Assembly: GCF_002008315.2 (NCBI RefSeq)
Contig: NZ_MVDG02000001.1
Location: 930,001-994,000 of the forward strand
Length of the DNA stretch: 64,000 bases
Source: Arthrobacter sp. KBS0703
GTDB taxonomy: Bacteria; Actinomycetota; Actinomycetes; Actinomycetales; Micrococcaceae
Direction: 5' to 3'
Below, in pieces: positions 1 to 11,922 of the stretch (position 1 is its first letter; every line of letters begins with the position of its first letter). The position numbers and the translations under genes were made by a program. The notes beneath the pieces are model-generated. The model was not told the origin of the DNA and made no database searches. It saw only the letters and a program-made list of their open reading frames with translations.

Positions 1-494
1 GGCTCGGGAACGCCAAGGCCAACCGCCGGATTGACGAGCTCCTGGACCTCGTGGGCGCAAGTGACTACGCCAAGGTGCCGGTCGGGCAGCTGTCAGGCGG
101 GGAGCAGCAAAGGCTGCGCATAGCCCAGGCTCTCGCGACGGATCCCAAGGTGCTGCTCTGTGACGAGCCGCTGCTGTCGCTGGACCTGCACCATCAGCAG
201 GCGGTCAGCGCACTCATCAACAAGCAATGCCACGAGCAAAAGAGCGCCGTGGTCTTCGTGACGCATGAAATCAATCCGATCATTGACTACGTCGACAGGG
301 TCCTCTACCTGGCCGGAGGCCGGTTCAGCGTGGGCACTCCGCACGAGGTCATGACCACCGACGTCCTGTCCGAGCTTTACGACAGCCACGTGGAAGTGAT
401 CCACGCGAACGGCCGGATCGTCGTCGTCGGACTCCCTGACGCCACCACCCACCATCACGACGAGGCGCACGCCGCCGCGGCGGAGGGGGCCTGA
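1..494 (+). CDS. Zinc/manganese ABC transporter ATP-binding protein (5' truncated by window edge)
   Basis: C-terminal part (about 164 residues, frame starting at base 3) of an ABC ATPase that would power metal uptake at the inner face of the membrane. The signature SGGEQQRLRIAQAL, the Walker B segment VLLCDEP and the switch histidine in VFVTHE are visible; Walker A lies upstream of the window. The tail is His-rich (HHHDEAHAAAAEGA), which may bind metal. It overlaps the permease gene start by one base (TGATG), so the two are translationally coupled. The ZnuC/MntA assignment comes from the partner permease and the Fur-type gene next door. Zinc versus manganese cannot be decided from sequence alone. 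Confidence 0.88.
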   Translation, partial: LGNAKANRRIDELLDLVGASDYAKVPVGQLSGGEQQRLRIAQALATDPKVLLCDEPLLSLDLHHQQAVSALINKQCHEQKSAVVFVTHEINPIIDYVDRVLYLAGGRFSVGTPHEVMTTDVLSELYDSHVEVIHANGRIVVVGLPDATTHHHDEAHAAAAEGA

Positions 495-1369
495 TGGATC
501 CGGACGGCATCCTGCACTCGGTGTTCAACTTTGAAAACTACGGTGAACTGCTGGCCCTGGTCCAGAACTCGCTCTGGGCCGGCGCCGTGCTTGGCCTGCT
601 CGGCGGCCTGGTGGGCACCTTCGTTATGAAGCGCGACCTGGCGTTTGCCGTCCACGGCATCTCCGAACTTTCGTTTGCCGGAGCAGCCTTCGCGCTGCTC
701 ATCGGGGCCGACGTCGTGTTCGGTTCGCTGATCGGTTCGGTGGCCGCCGCGCTCCTCCTGGGCCTGATGGGCGTGCGCGCCCGGGACAAGAACTCCATCA
801 TCGGCGTGATCATGCCGTTCGGCCTGGGCCTCGGCATCCTGTTCCTGTCACTCTATGAAGGCCGTGCGGCCAACAAGTTCGGCCTCCTGACCGGGCAGAT
901 CGTGTCCGTGGACACCGTGCAGCTGCAGGTTCTGGCCGGCACCGCGGTGGTGGTCATGGCTGCGCTGTGCGCCATCTGGCGGCCGCTGAGCTTCGCCAGC
1001 GTCGATCCCGAACTCGCGGAGGCGCGCGGCGTCCCGGTGCGGTCGCTGGCGCTGGCCTTCATGGTGCTCCTGGGCGTCAGCGTTGCCCTGTCGATCCAGA
1101 TTGTCGGCGCCCTGCTTGTTCTTGCCCTGCTGATCACCCCCGCGGCGGCGGCCCTGAGGGTGACGTCGTCGCCCCGTTTGGTGGTGCTCCTGAGCGTGGT
1201 GTTCGCCGTGGCCGCCACAGTGGGCGGCATCCTCCTGGCACTCGGCGGGCGCATCCCCATCAGCCCCTACGTGACCACGCTGTCGTTCCTGATCTACGTG
1301 GTTTGCCGGGTGATCGGAAGCATCCGGGCGAAGCGCGGGCTCAACGGCAGGGTTATGCGGACTGCGTAG
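494..1369 (+). CDS. Metal ABC transporter permease (ZnuB/MntB family)
   Basis: A 291-residue, very hydrophobic protein with about eight membrane segments, the usual size for the ABC-3 permease family that carries Zn2+ or Mn2+ across the membrane. A glycine-rich segment near residues 30-45 and the LLVLALLITPAAAAL helix near residue 205 are typical. It follows its ATPase with a one-base overlap, and its last 17 bases overlap the convergent Fur-family gene. The solute-binding protein is not in the window and probably lies upstream. Metal specificity is inferred from the neighbouring Zur-like regulator. Confidence 0.9.
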   Translation: MDPDGILHSVFNFENYGELLALVQNSLWAGAVLGLLGGLVGTFVMKRDLAFAVHGISELSFAGAAFALLIGADVVFGSLIGSVAAALLLGLMGVRARDKNSIIGVIMPFGLGLGILFLSLYEGRAANKFGLLTGQIVSVDTVQLQVLAGTAVVVMAALCAIWRPLSFASVDPELAEARGVPVRSLALAFMVLLGVSVALSIQIVGALLVLALLITPAAAALRVTSSPRLVVLLSVVFAVAATVGGILLALGGRIPISPYVTTLSFLIYVVCRVIGSIRAKRGLNGRVMRTA

Positions 1370-1868
1370 TGCTGCCCGTAGACGCGGTTCCCAAGGTTGC
1401 TCCGGAAGCGGTGCCGGCCTTGCGCGCCGAGCAGTCCGGGCAGAGGCCGTAAATCTCCACGGTGTGCGCCACTTCGGTGAAACCGTGCTCCTGCGCGGTC
1501 CGCGCGGCCCAGGTTTCGACGGCGGGCGCTTCCACTTCCACGGCCTTGCCGCAGTTCCGGCACAGGAGGTGGTGATGGTGCACCGTCACCGCACACCGGC
1601 GGTAGACGGCCTCGCCGTCGCCGTTCCGCAGCACGTCCGCCAGCCCTTCATCCGCCAGTGACTGCAGGATCCGGTACGCGGTGGCCAGGGAGACCGAAAC
1701 GCCTTTGTTCTGGAGTATCCGGTAAAGCTCCTGGGTGCTGACGAAATCGTCAAGGTCGTCAAGTGCGGCGCTGACGGCCAGCCGCTGCTTGGTGACACGC
1801 TGCTCTTTGCCGCCCGCTGCCGCCGAAGGGGTCAGCGGCCTGCCGTCAGCGCTGGCGCCGTGTGGCAT
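1353..1868 (-). CDS. zur: Fur-family metalloregulator, probably Zur
   Basis: A 171-residue winged-helix regulator of metal uptake. The N-terminal half carries the Fur DNA-binding fold (QRLAVSAALDDLDDFVSTQE); the C-terminal half has the metal site HHHHLLCRNCGK and a second CxxC (LCPDCSA), which together form the structural zinc site of Fur proteins. The ATG at 1868 is preferred; a TTG at 1901 would add 11 residues without a better ribosome site. It is convergent with the metal importer genes and overlaps them by 17 bases, which points to Zur (zinc) and not an iron Fur. The gene symbol is an inference from context. Confidence 0.8.
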   Translation of the reverse strand: MPHGASADGRPLTPSAAAGGKEQRVTKQRLAVSAALDDLDDFVSTQELYRILQNKGVSVSLATAYRILQSLADEGLADVLRNGDGEAVYRRCAVTVHHHHLLCRNCGKAVEVEAPAVETWAARTAQEHGFTEVAHTVEIYGLCPDCSARKAGTASGATLGTASTGSTTQSA

Positions 1869-1963
1869 GAATGGACTCGCTTCGCTAAGGGGTGTTGGCA
1901 ATATACAAGATTACCAGCCGGAGGCCCGTGGACACGGATCGGCGGGATCCCTAGGCTGGCGGG

Positions 1964-2620
1964 ATGAAGCTGACAAAATTCACGCACGCGTGCGTCCGGC
2001 TGGAAAAGGACGGGCGGGTCCTGGTGCTGGATCCCGGGACGTTCTCGGAGTCCGCCGAAGCGCTGGACGGTGCGCACGCAGTACTCATCACGCACGAGCA
2101 CGCGGACCACATCGACGTTGCGGCCGTGGTGTCGGCGCTGGAAGGCAACGCCGAGCTGGAGCTCTACGCGCCGGAGGGCGTGGCCGAGAACCTGCGGACG
2201 GAAACACCCGGCGCCGCATCACGGGTGCATGCCGTGGAGCCGGGAACGTCCTTCGACGCCGGCGGATTCGCCATCCGCAGCTTCGGCGGGCAGCACGCCC
2301 TGATCCACCCGCACGTCCCGGTGGTGGCCAACATCGGCTACTTGGTCGACGAAAACGTGTACCATCCCGGCGACTCGTTCATCATTCCTGACGGCATCAG
2401 CGTGCAGACGCTCCTGGTGCCGGTCCACGCGCCCTGGAACAAGGTGAGCGAGGTGGTGGACTTTGTCATCGGCGTCCGCGCGCCGCGGGCATTCCCCATC
2501 CACGACGGGCTGCTTAACCGCACGGGCCTGGACCTTGTGGAGGGCCACGTCAAGAGGCTGGGCGCCAGGTACGGCACAGAGTTTGCCCACCTCTCCAGCC
2601 GTGAATCCGCGGACGTCTAA
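1964..2620 (+). CDS. MBL-fold metal-dependent hydrolase
   Basis: A 218-residue metallo-beta-lactamase-fold protein starting [14 protein letters not shown], as in the short UPF0173-like hydrolases. The metal-binding motif THEHADHID is at about residues 43-51, with further His and Asp ligands in [15 protein letters not shown] and PIHDG. No signal peptide is seen, so it is cytoplasmic. The natural substrate of this group is generally unknown. The 3' end overlaps the convergent PLP-enzyme gene by four bases. Fold assignment is secure, function is not. Confidence 0.85.
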   Translation: MKLTKFTHACVRLEKDGRVLVLDPGTFSESAEALDGAHAVLITHEHADHIDVAAVVSALEGNAELELYAPEGVAENLRTETPGAASRVHAVEPGTSFDAGGFAIRSFGGQHALIHPHVPVVANIGYLVDENVYHPGDSFIIPDGISVQTLLVPVHAPWNKVSEVVDFVIGVRAPRAFPIHDGLLNRTGLDLVEGHVKRLGARYGTEFAHLSSRESADV

Positions 2621-3699
2621 GGGTTCCAGACGCCGGTCCCGAAGAACTCGCTGATGGTCCCCTCATGCGGCTCGGGATCCAGCCCCTGCGCCGCCAGCCA
2701 CGCCGGGCTGTAGTAGCTGCCCGCATAGCGGTCACCGCCGTCGCACATCAGTGACACGACGCTGCCCCGCTCACCGTCGGCGACCATCTGCGCAATCAGC
2801 TGCCAGACGCCCCACAGGTTGGTGCCCGTGGACGGCCCGGCATGAAGGCCGGCCAGGGCGTGGAGGTGCCGCATCGCCGCGACCGAAGCGGCATCGGGCA
2901 CCTGGATCATGTGGTCGATCACGGCGGGCACGAAGCTGGGCTCCATCCGCGGCCGGCCGATGCCCTCGATCCGGGAGGGAAGGCCGGTGCTGTAGCCGGC
3001 CGAACCGCTGCGCCAGCCCGGATAGAAAGCCGAATTCTCCGGGTCCACCACGGCCAGGGACGTGTCATGGCGGTGATACCGGAGGTACCGCCCGATCGTG
3101 GCGCTCGTCCCGCCCGTCCCCGCGCCCACCACGATCCACCGCGGAACGGGGTGCTCCTCGAGAGCCAGCTGCTGGAAGATGGACTCGGCGATGTTGTTGT
3201 TTCCGCGCCAGTCCGTGGCGCGCTCGGCATAGGTGAATTGGTCCATGTAATGGCCCTTGCTCGTGGCGGCCACGTCCGCGGCGGCGGCGTAGACCTCCGA
3301 AGCATGATCCACCAGCAGGCAGGCGCCGCCGAACTGTTCGATCAGCGCAATCTTTTCGGGGCTGGTGGTGCGTGTCATGACGGCGATGAAGGGGAGGCCC
3401 AGCAGCTGCGCGAAGTAGGCTTCGGAGACCGCCGTGCTGCCACTGGAGGCCTCCACGATGGTGGTGCCTTCGGTGATCCAGCCGTTCACCAGGCCAAACA
3501 GGAACAGGGAGCGGGCCAGCCGGTGCTTAAGGCTTCCCGAGCGGTGCGTGGATTCATCCTTGAGGTAAAGCTGGACACCCCAGTGCTCCGGCAGCGGCAC
3601 GGAATAGAGGTGGGTGTCCGCCGAGCGGTTATTTTCCGCATTGATCTTGCGGACGGCTTCGTCCGCCCAAGCCCGGTTCCTGTTGACTGCACTGTTCAC
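2617..3699 (-). CDS. PLP-dependent cysteine synthase-family protein (possible cysteine desulfhydrase)
   Basis: A 360-residue fold-type II PLP enzyme. The PLP lysine lies in [15 protein letters not shown] near residue 60, the phosphate-binding glycine loop in [13 protein letters not shown] near residue 192, and the substrate loop in [11 protein letters not shown] near residue 85. The family includes O-acetylserine sulfhydrylases and the actinobacterial Cds1-type L-cysteine desulfhydrases, which are longer at the C-terminus as here. A sulfurtransferase gene starts 134 bases upstream and is divergent, which supports a role in cysteine or sulfide metabolism. The exact reaction is not settled by sequence. 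Confidence 0.82.
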   Translation of the reverse strand: MNSAVNRNRAWADEAVRKINAENNRSADTHLYSVPLPEHWGVQLYLKDESTHRSGSLKHRLARSLFLFGLVNGWITEGTTIVEASSGSTAVSEAYFAQLLGLPFIAVMTRTTSPEKIALIEQFGGACLLVDHASEVYAAAADVAATSKGHYMDQFTYAERATDWRGNNNIAESIFQQLALEEHPVPRWIVVGAGTGGTSATIGRYLRYHRHDTSLAVVDPENSAFYPGWRSGSAGYSTGLPSRIEGIGRPRMEPSFVPAVIDHMIQVPDAASVAAMRHLHALAGLHAGPSTGTNLWGVWQLIAQMVADGERGSVVSLMCDGGDRYAGSYYSPAWLAAQGLDPEPHEGTISEFFGTGVWNP

Positions 3700-3833
3700 C
3701 GAATCAGCCTACCGGTGCAGGGGCCGCCCGGGAGCTGGAGCTGCCCGGTGCCACTGTTGTCCCGGTGCCGGTGCTCCCCGGCGCTAGAGTTGAACCTGCC
3801 GGCCGCGGTCGATCCAAGCCAAAGGAGATTTTG

Positions 3834-4671
3834 ATGGGAACCCTCATTGACGTGTCCGCGCTGAACGCCCGGATAGCGTCCGGGCAGCGCACGGTGCTGC
3901 TGGATGTCCGCTGGGCGCTCGGTGACCCCGAGGGCCGCGGCCACTACCTCAGGGAACACATTCCGGGCGCCGTGTACGTGGACCTTCCCACCGAACTGGC
4001 GGAACCCGCGGAGCCGGCCCGGGGCGGCATCCGCTGCCGCCGGCCGCAAAGCTGCAGGAAGCCGCGCGGCGCTGGGGCGTCTGTGAAGGTGACACCGTGG
4101 TCGCCTACGACGATGCCGGCAACACGTCGGCCGCCCGCCTGTGGTGGATGCTCCGGAACGCCGGCTTCACGGCCGTTTACCTGCTCGACGGCGGCCTGCC
4201 CGCCTGGCGCCGTGCCGGGCTGCCGCTCGAGGACGGCCTTGAGCCGGCGGCCCCGGGCGACGTGACGCTCGCGGACGCCCGCATGCCGGTGATCGACGCC
4301 GGGAAAGCCGCCGAATGGGCTGCGCACGGTGTGTTGCTGGACGCGCGCGCCGGCGAGCGGTACCGCGGCGAGATAGAGCCGGTTGACCCGCGGGCAGGCC
4401 ACATCCCCGGAGCAGTCAGCGCTCCCACCACCGGAAACCTGGATGACGGCGGCCGCTTCCTGCCGGCGGAGGAGCTCCGGCTCCGCTTCGCGGGCCTCGG
4501 AGTCGACGCGACCACGCCGACGGCGGTGTACTGCGGCAGCGGCGTGACTGCCGCCCACGAGATCGCGGCCCTGGAAATCGCCGGCATCTCCGCGGCGCTC
4601 TTCCGGGATCCTTCTCCGAGTGGTCCAACGATGCGTCCCGGCCGGTGGCCACGGGTGAGCAGCCAGGATGA
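3834..4671 (+). CDS. Rhodanese-type sulfurtransferase, frameshifted (probably sequencing error)
   Basis: Two-domain thiosulfate/3-mercaptopyruvate sulfurtransferase of about 279 residues once two frameshifts are repaired. The inactive first rhodanese domain starts at ATG 3834 behind an AGGAG site; the second carries the active-site cysteine loop VYCGSGVTAAHE. The frame moves once near 4024 (after AEPARG, resuming RHPLPPAAKLQ) and again near 4604 (after AALF, resuming PGSFSEWSNDA), each explained by one missing G/C in a run; the stop is then at 4671. All family landmarks survive, so assembly error is far more likely than true decay. An adapter insert lies 170 bases downstream. Confidence 0.8.
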
Positions 4672-4732
4672 CCCGCGCGGGCCGGCCCGGCGCGACTGGT
4701 ACTGTTCCGGCCACGCGGGGTAGCGTCGACGT

Positions 4733-4838
4733 ATGACTCCTGGACGCCCCGTACCGCCGCCGCTTGCCCTGAAGATTCCCCTGGAGGACGGTGCCGCCGA
4801 ACAGGTGGCGGCGGAGGTGCGGCCCCGGGGAGGGGCTC
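4733..4838 (+). CDS. 5' fragment of an unidentified ORF, cut by adapter
   Basis: An ATG at 4733 opens a 35-codon frame beginning MTPGRPVPPPLALKIPLED that runs straight into the adapter insert at 4839. The rest of the gene, if real, is missing from the assembly. The residues do not let me name a family. The region lies between the sulfurtransferase and the alcohol dehydrogenase on the same strand. Confidence 0.35.
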
Positions 4839-4876
4839 CTGTCTCTTATACACATCTAGATGTGTATAAGAGACAG
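4839..4876. other. Nextera mate-pair junction adapter (assembly artefact)
   Basis: Perfect 38-bp palindrome made of CTGTCTCTTATACACATCT joined to its reverse complement, that is, two Tn5 mosaic ends head to head. This is the circularised junction adapter of Nextera mate-pair libraries, not genomic DNA. It separates an unidentified ORF from the alcohol dehydrogenase, whose first few codons are missing; how much genome is lost here cannot be told. Confidence 0.97.
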
Positions 4877-5934
4877 GCGGGGCAGCGTCCAGCACCGGCG
4901 GCCTCGTGCCGCTGACAGTGGCCCGGCGTGCCCCCAAAGCCGACGACGTTGAAATTGCCATTGAGTTCTGCGGCCTCTGCCACTCGGACGTCCATGCCAC
5001 CCGCGGGGAGTGGGGCTCCCAGAACTACCCGCTGGTGCCCGGGCACGAGATTGTGGGCCGGGTCAGCCGGGTGGGGTCCGCCGTCGACGATTTTTCGCCG
5101 GGAGATTTGGTGGGCCTGGGGTGCCTGGTGGACTCCTGCCGCGAGTGTGAGAGCTGCCTGGAAGGACTGGAGCAGTACTGTGAGCTGGGCATGACCGGTA
5201 CCTACGGTGCGAAGGACGCCCGCAACGGCGATGCCGTCACGCAAGGCGGCTACGCAACGTCAATCGTCGTGGACCGCCGCTATGTGCTGCGCGTGCCGGA
5301 AAACCTGGACCCCGCCGCAGCGGCGCCGCTGCTCTGCGCGGGCGTCACCACGTTCTCGCCGCTCCGCCACTTCGGTGTTGAGGAAGGCGACGTGGTCGGC
5401 GTGGTGGGCCTGGGCGGGCTGGGCCACATGGCGGTCAAGCTGGCCAAGGCCATGGGTGCGCGGGTGCTGGTCTTCACCACCTCGGAGTCCAAGGTTTCGG
5501 CCGCGCTGGAACTGGGGGCCGACGGCGTCATCCTGTCCCGCGACGAGGACGCGATGGCGGCCGCGAACCGCAGCATCGACCTGATCATCGACACCGTGGC
5601 CGCCCCGCACGATCTCAACCCGTTCTTCCGCACGCTGCGCCGGGACGGGGCGCTGTTCCAGCTGGGGCTGCCCTCCGAAGCCATGCCTCCGGTCAACCCC
5701 GGTGCGCTGATCAGGCGGCGGATCGCGTACGCCGGTTCGCTGATCGGCGGCATTGCGGAGACGCAGGAGATGCTTGACTTCTGCGCGGAACACGGCGTCG
5801 TGTCGGAGATCGAGATTGTCGGAGCGGACCAGCTCAACCACGCCTATGACCGGATGGTCGCCGGCGACGTCAAGTATCGTTTCGTCCTGGACATATCCAC
5901 CCTGCAGGCACCGGCGGAAAGGGCTGACGCATGA
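4877..5934 (+). CDS. Zinc-dependent alcohol dehydrogenase (CAD/YahK type), 5' end missing
   Basis: Medium-chain dehydrogenase reducing aldehydes with NADPH, about 350 residues in the family. Zinc ligands are visible in CGLCHSDVH (catalytic Cys), PGHE, the four-cysteine structural site CRECESCLEGLEQYC, and the catalytic Cys of LLCAGVT; the cofactor loop is VVGLGGLGHMAVK. The frame is open back to the adapter at 4876 and already matches the family in GAASSTGGLVPLTV, so the true start, about seven residues further upstream, was lost with the adapter insert. GTG 4906 is therefore not the real start. It overlaps the HIT gene by four bases. Confidence 0.88.
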
Positions 5935-6359
5935 GCACGCTATTCACCAAGATTCTCAACGGGGAAATCCCCGGCCGGTTCGTCTGGCGCGAGCCGGATG
6001 TTTCCGCGTTCCTGACCATGGGCCCGCTGGCTGATGGTCATACGCTCGTGGTGCCCACCGAGGAAGTGGACCGCTGGACAGACGCCTCGCCGGAAACGCT
6101 CGCCCGGGTCATGGAAGTGGCGCGCCGCATCGGCGCCGTGCAGGTGGACGTTTTCGGTGCCGCCCGGGCGGGCCTCATCGTGGCCGGCTACGAGATCAAC
6201 CACATGCACGTCCACGTGTGGCCGTCCAACAGCATGGCTGATTTCGACTTCGCGTCCGCGGAGCACAACCCGGATCCCGCACGGCTGGACGCCAACGCCG
6301 AAAAGCTCCGCACCGGACTCCGCGGCGCCGGATACGCGGACTTCGTGCCGGCGGCATAG
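5931..6359 (+). CDS. HIT-family nucleotide-binding hydrolase
   Basis: A 142-residue histidine-triad protein. The triad is in NHMHVHVWPS near residue 90; the N-terminal FTKILNGEIPGRFVWRE is the usual HIT opening. These enzymes hydrolyse nucleoside phosphoramidates or dinucleotides in the cytoplasm. ATGA overlap with the upstream dehydrogenase indicates one transcript. The C-terminal tail after the triad is longer than in the smallest HINT proteins. The substrate cannot be read from sequence. Confidence 0.88.
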   Translation: MSTLFTKILNGEIPGRFVWREPDVSAFLTMGPLADGHTLVVPTEEVDRWTDASPETLARVMEVARRIGAVQVDVFGAARAGLIVAGYEINHMHVHVWPSNSMADFDFASAEHNPDPARLDANAEKLRTGLRGAGYADFVPAA

Positions 6360-6373
6360 GCGGCGTACTGGGG

Positions 6374-10351
<3,978 letters not shown>

Positions 10352-10434
10352 GGCTGGATCCAGTCTACTTGGAACTGTCAGCACGCCACGGCTTTCGAAA
10401 CGGGCTGCCGGACCCCTACACGTCATAACAGAAG

Positions 10435-10467
10435 GAGGGACCGGGCTCGAATAGAGCCTGGTCCCTC
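10435..10467 (-). terminator. Rho-independent terminator-like hairpin
   Basis: A 14-bp stem (one G-U pair) with a GAATA loop, left arm 10435-10448 and right arm 10454-10467. It lies just past the 3' end of the small minus-strand gene at 10518 and upstream of hrpA, so it would insulate the two. The downstream T-tract on the minus strand is poor (CTTCTGTT), so termination strength is uncertain. Confidence 0.6.
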
Positions 10468-10517
10468 TTGCCGGTTTTGGGTGGGTGGACGGTGGTGGTG
10501 TTCGTATCCGCGTGCAA

Positions 10518-10685
10518 CTAGATGATGCGCGTGCTGTAGCTGCTGCTGGGCAGGTCCAGTGCTGACCAGTCCCGGATCGAATACTCGGGAGGGGTGTGGC
10601 CGCGTCCGTCCCGAAGAACGGCGGTGAACGTGGCAGCTACCGAGATGAGGACCAGGACTACGAGGGCGATTCCGAAGATTTCCAT
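10518..10685 (-). CDS. Small single-span membrane protein, unknown function
   Basis: A 55-codon gene with ATG at 10685 and TAG at 10518. The protein has one N-terminal hydrophobic helix (MEIFGIALVVLVLISVAATF) followed by a polar tail rich in Ser and Thr ending STRII. It is divergent from the GlxA-type regulator at 10767 and shares an 81-base intergenic region with it that contains a strong inverted repeat, suggesting joint control. A terminator-like hairpin follows its stop. I do not recognise a named family; the helix-plus-tail layout and the context support it as real. Confidence 0.6.
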   Translation of the reverse strand: MEIFGIALVVLVLISVAATFTAVLRDGRGHTPPEYSIRDWSALDLPSSSYSTRII

Positions 10686-10721
10686 AGCTCCATGGTTCTC
10701 TTCCGGCAGATCAGAAAGAAG

Positions 10722-10756
10722 TGGCAGAAATGCCTAAAAAGGGAAAATTTCTGCCA
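10722..10756. promoter_or_regulatory. Inverted repeat, probable operator
   Basis: Perfect 10-bp arms TGGCAGAAAT (10722-10731) and ATTTCTGCCA (10747-10756) with a 15-bp spacer. The half-site centres are 25 bp apart, so both would face the same side of the helix after a bit more than two turns. It lies 10 bases before the ATG of the GlxA-type regulator and 36 bases before the divergent small gene, in a locally A/T-rich stretch. Autoregulation by the neighbouring AraC-type protein is my inference. Confidence 0.6.
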
Positions 10757-10766
10757 CAATAGATAC

Positions 10767-11735
10767 ATGCTTAAGTCAGTAGCCCTGATCACGGTTCCGC
10801 ACTTCTCGATCTTCGAGTTCGGCACTGCTTTTGAAGTGTTCGGCATTGACAGATCGGACCGGCGAACCGGTGTACCGCAGTTTGATTTCCGGGTCTGCAC
10901 TCCCGTTCCCGGGGATATCCCGCTCAAGTCGGGCCTCACCATGAACGTCAGCCGCGGACTGGAGGCGGCGGCAGATGCCGACCTCGTCATCATGGCGCCT
11001 TACGGCCGCGAGGAGGACGTTTCCGAAGAAGTGCTCGAGGCGCTACGGTCGGCCCACGAGCGAGGCGCGTGGGTGATGTCCATCTGCTCCGGAGCGTTTG
11101 CGCTGGCCCGCGCCGGCCTTCTCGACGGACGCCGTTGCACCACGCACTGGCACTATTCGGGTGACCTCGCCGCGCAGTTCCCGAAGGCCCTGGTGGATGA
11201 AAACGTCCTTTATGTCCAGGACGGCCGGATCATCACGAGCGCCGGAACGGCGGCGGGCATCGATGCCTGCCTGCACCTGGTCCGGGTCGAGTTCGGCGCC
11301 GCAGTGGCGGCCGCAATAGCCCGGGACATGGTGGTTCCTCCGCACCGTGACGGCGGCCAGGCCCAGTTCATCGACCGCCCCATGCCTGAATGCGGCTCGC
11401 AGCCCATGGAGGAATTGCTGCGGTGGATGGTCCAGAACCTGGATGACGAACATCCCGTCCAGGAACTGGCGGCCCGCGTGCACATGTCGCCGAGGACCTT
11501 CGCCCGCCGGTTCCGCGCCGAGACGGGCGCCACCCCGGCGGCCTGGCTCAATTCCCAGCGGGTGCTGCGGGCCCAGGAGCTCCTGGAGTCCACCGAACTG
11601 AACATCGATGAAGTGGCGAGGCAGTCCGGATTCGGCCACCCGGTGCTGCTCCGTCACCATTTCGCCAAGGTGCTGGACACCAGCCCGCAGTCCTACCGCC
11701 GGGCGTTCCGCGGCCAGCTGGCGCCGGCGGGCTAG
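10767..11735 (+). CDS. GlxA-family transcriptional regulator (DJ-1/PfpI domain plus AraC HTH)
   Basis: A 322-residue regulator. Residues 1-190 form a DJ-1/PfpI amidotransferase-like sensor with the elbow cysteine in SICSGAF (Cys107); residues about 225-320 are an AraC double helix-turn-helix with VHMSPRTFARRFRAETG and the second helix VARQSGFG. Start ATG 10767 gives the usual family N-terminus MLKSVALITVPHFS; the frame stays open upstream but that part lies over the inverted repeat. Members of this group control genes of small nitrogen compounds and quaternary amines, but the target here is unknown. The stop codon lies in a 17-bp tandem duplication. Confidence 0.88.
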   Translation: MLKSVALITVPHFSIFEFGTAFEVFGIDRSDRRTGVPQFDFRVCTPVPGDIPLKSGLTMNVSRGLEAAADADLVIMAPYGREEDVSEEVLEALRSAHERGAWVMSICSGAFALARAGLLDGRRCTTHWHYSGDLAAQFPKALVDENVLYVQDGRIITSAGTAAGIDACLHLVRVEFGAAVAAAIARDMVVPPHRDGGQAQFIDRPMPECGSQPMEELLRWMVQNLDDEHPVQELAARVHMSPRTFARRFRAETGATPAAWLNSQRVLRAQELLESTELNIDEVARQSGFGHPVLLRHHFAKVLDTSPQSYRRAFRGQLAPAG

Positions 11736-11764
11736 GAACGGAATCCGGCTAGGAACGGAATCCG
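11731..11764. repeat. Tandem duplication, 2 x 17 bp
   Basis: The unit GCTAGGAACGGAATCCG is present twice head to tail (11731-11747, 11748-11764) and GCTAG starts a third time. The first copy contains the stop codon of the GlxA-type regulator, so the gene product is not changed. It lies just upstream of the IS110 element. Confidence 0.9.
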
Positions 11765-11922
11765 GCTAGACGATATGAAGTGTGGCGGGCCGGTCCCTGA
11801 TGTAGGACTGGAACCTCGGGTTCAAAGAGGTTCGTGGGTTGCCGGGCCACGGTCTGTTCCGCCACCAAGAGGCGGGGGTGTGGACTGGTAGAGCCACATT
11901 TGAACGTCGGGAGGTTCCAGCC

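Noticed and set aside
3834-4671. Sulfurtransferase as a true pseudogene
   Set aside because: Only two one-base losses in G/C runs beside an adapter gap; all active-site sequence is intact.
4839-4876. The repeated 38-bp palindromes as a new insertion sequence, operator or MITE
   Set aside because: The 19-base half is exactly the engineered Tn5 mosaic end and the joined form is the mate-pair junction adapter; flanks are single broken genes with no target duplication.
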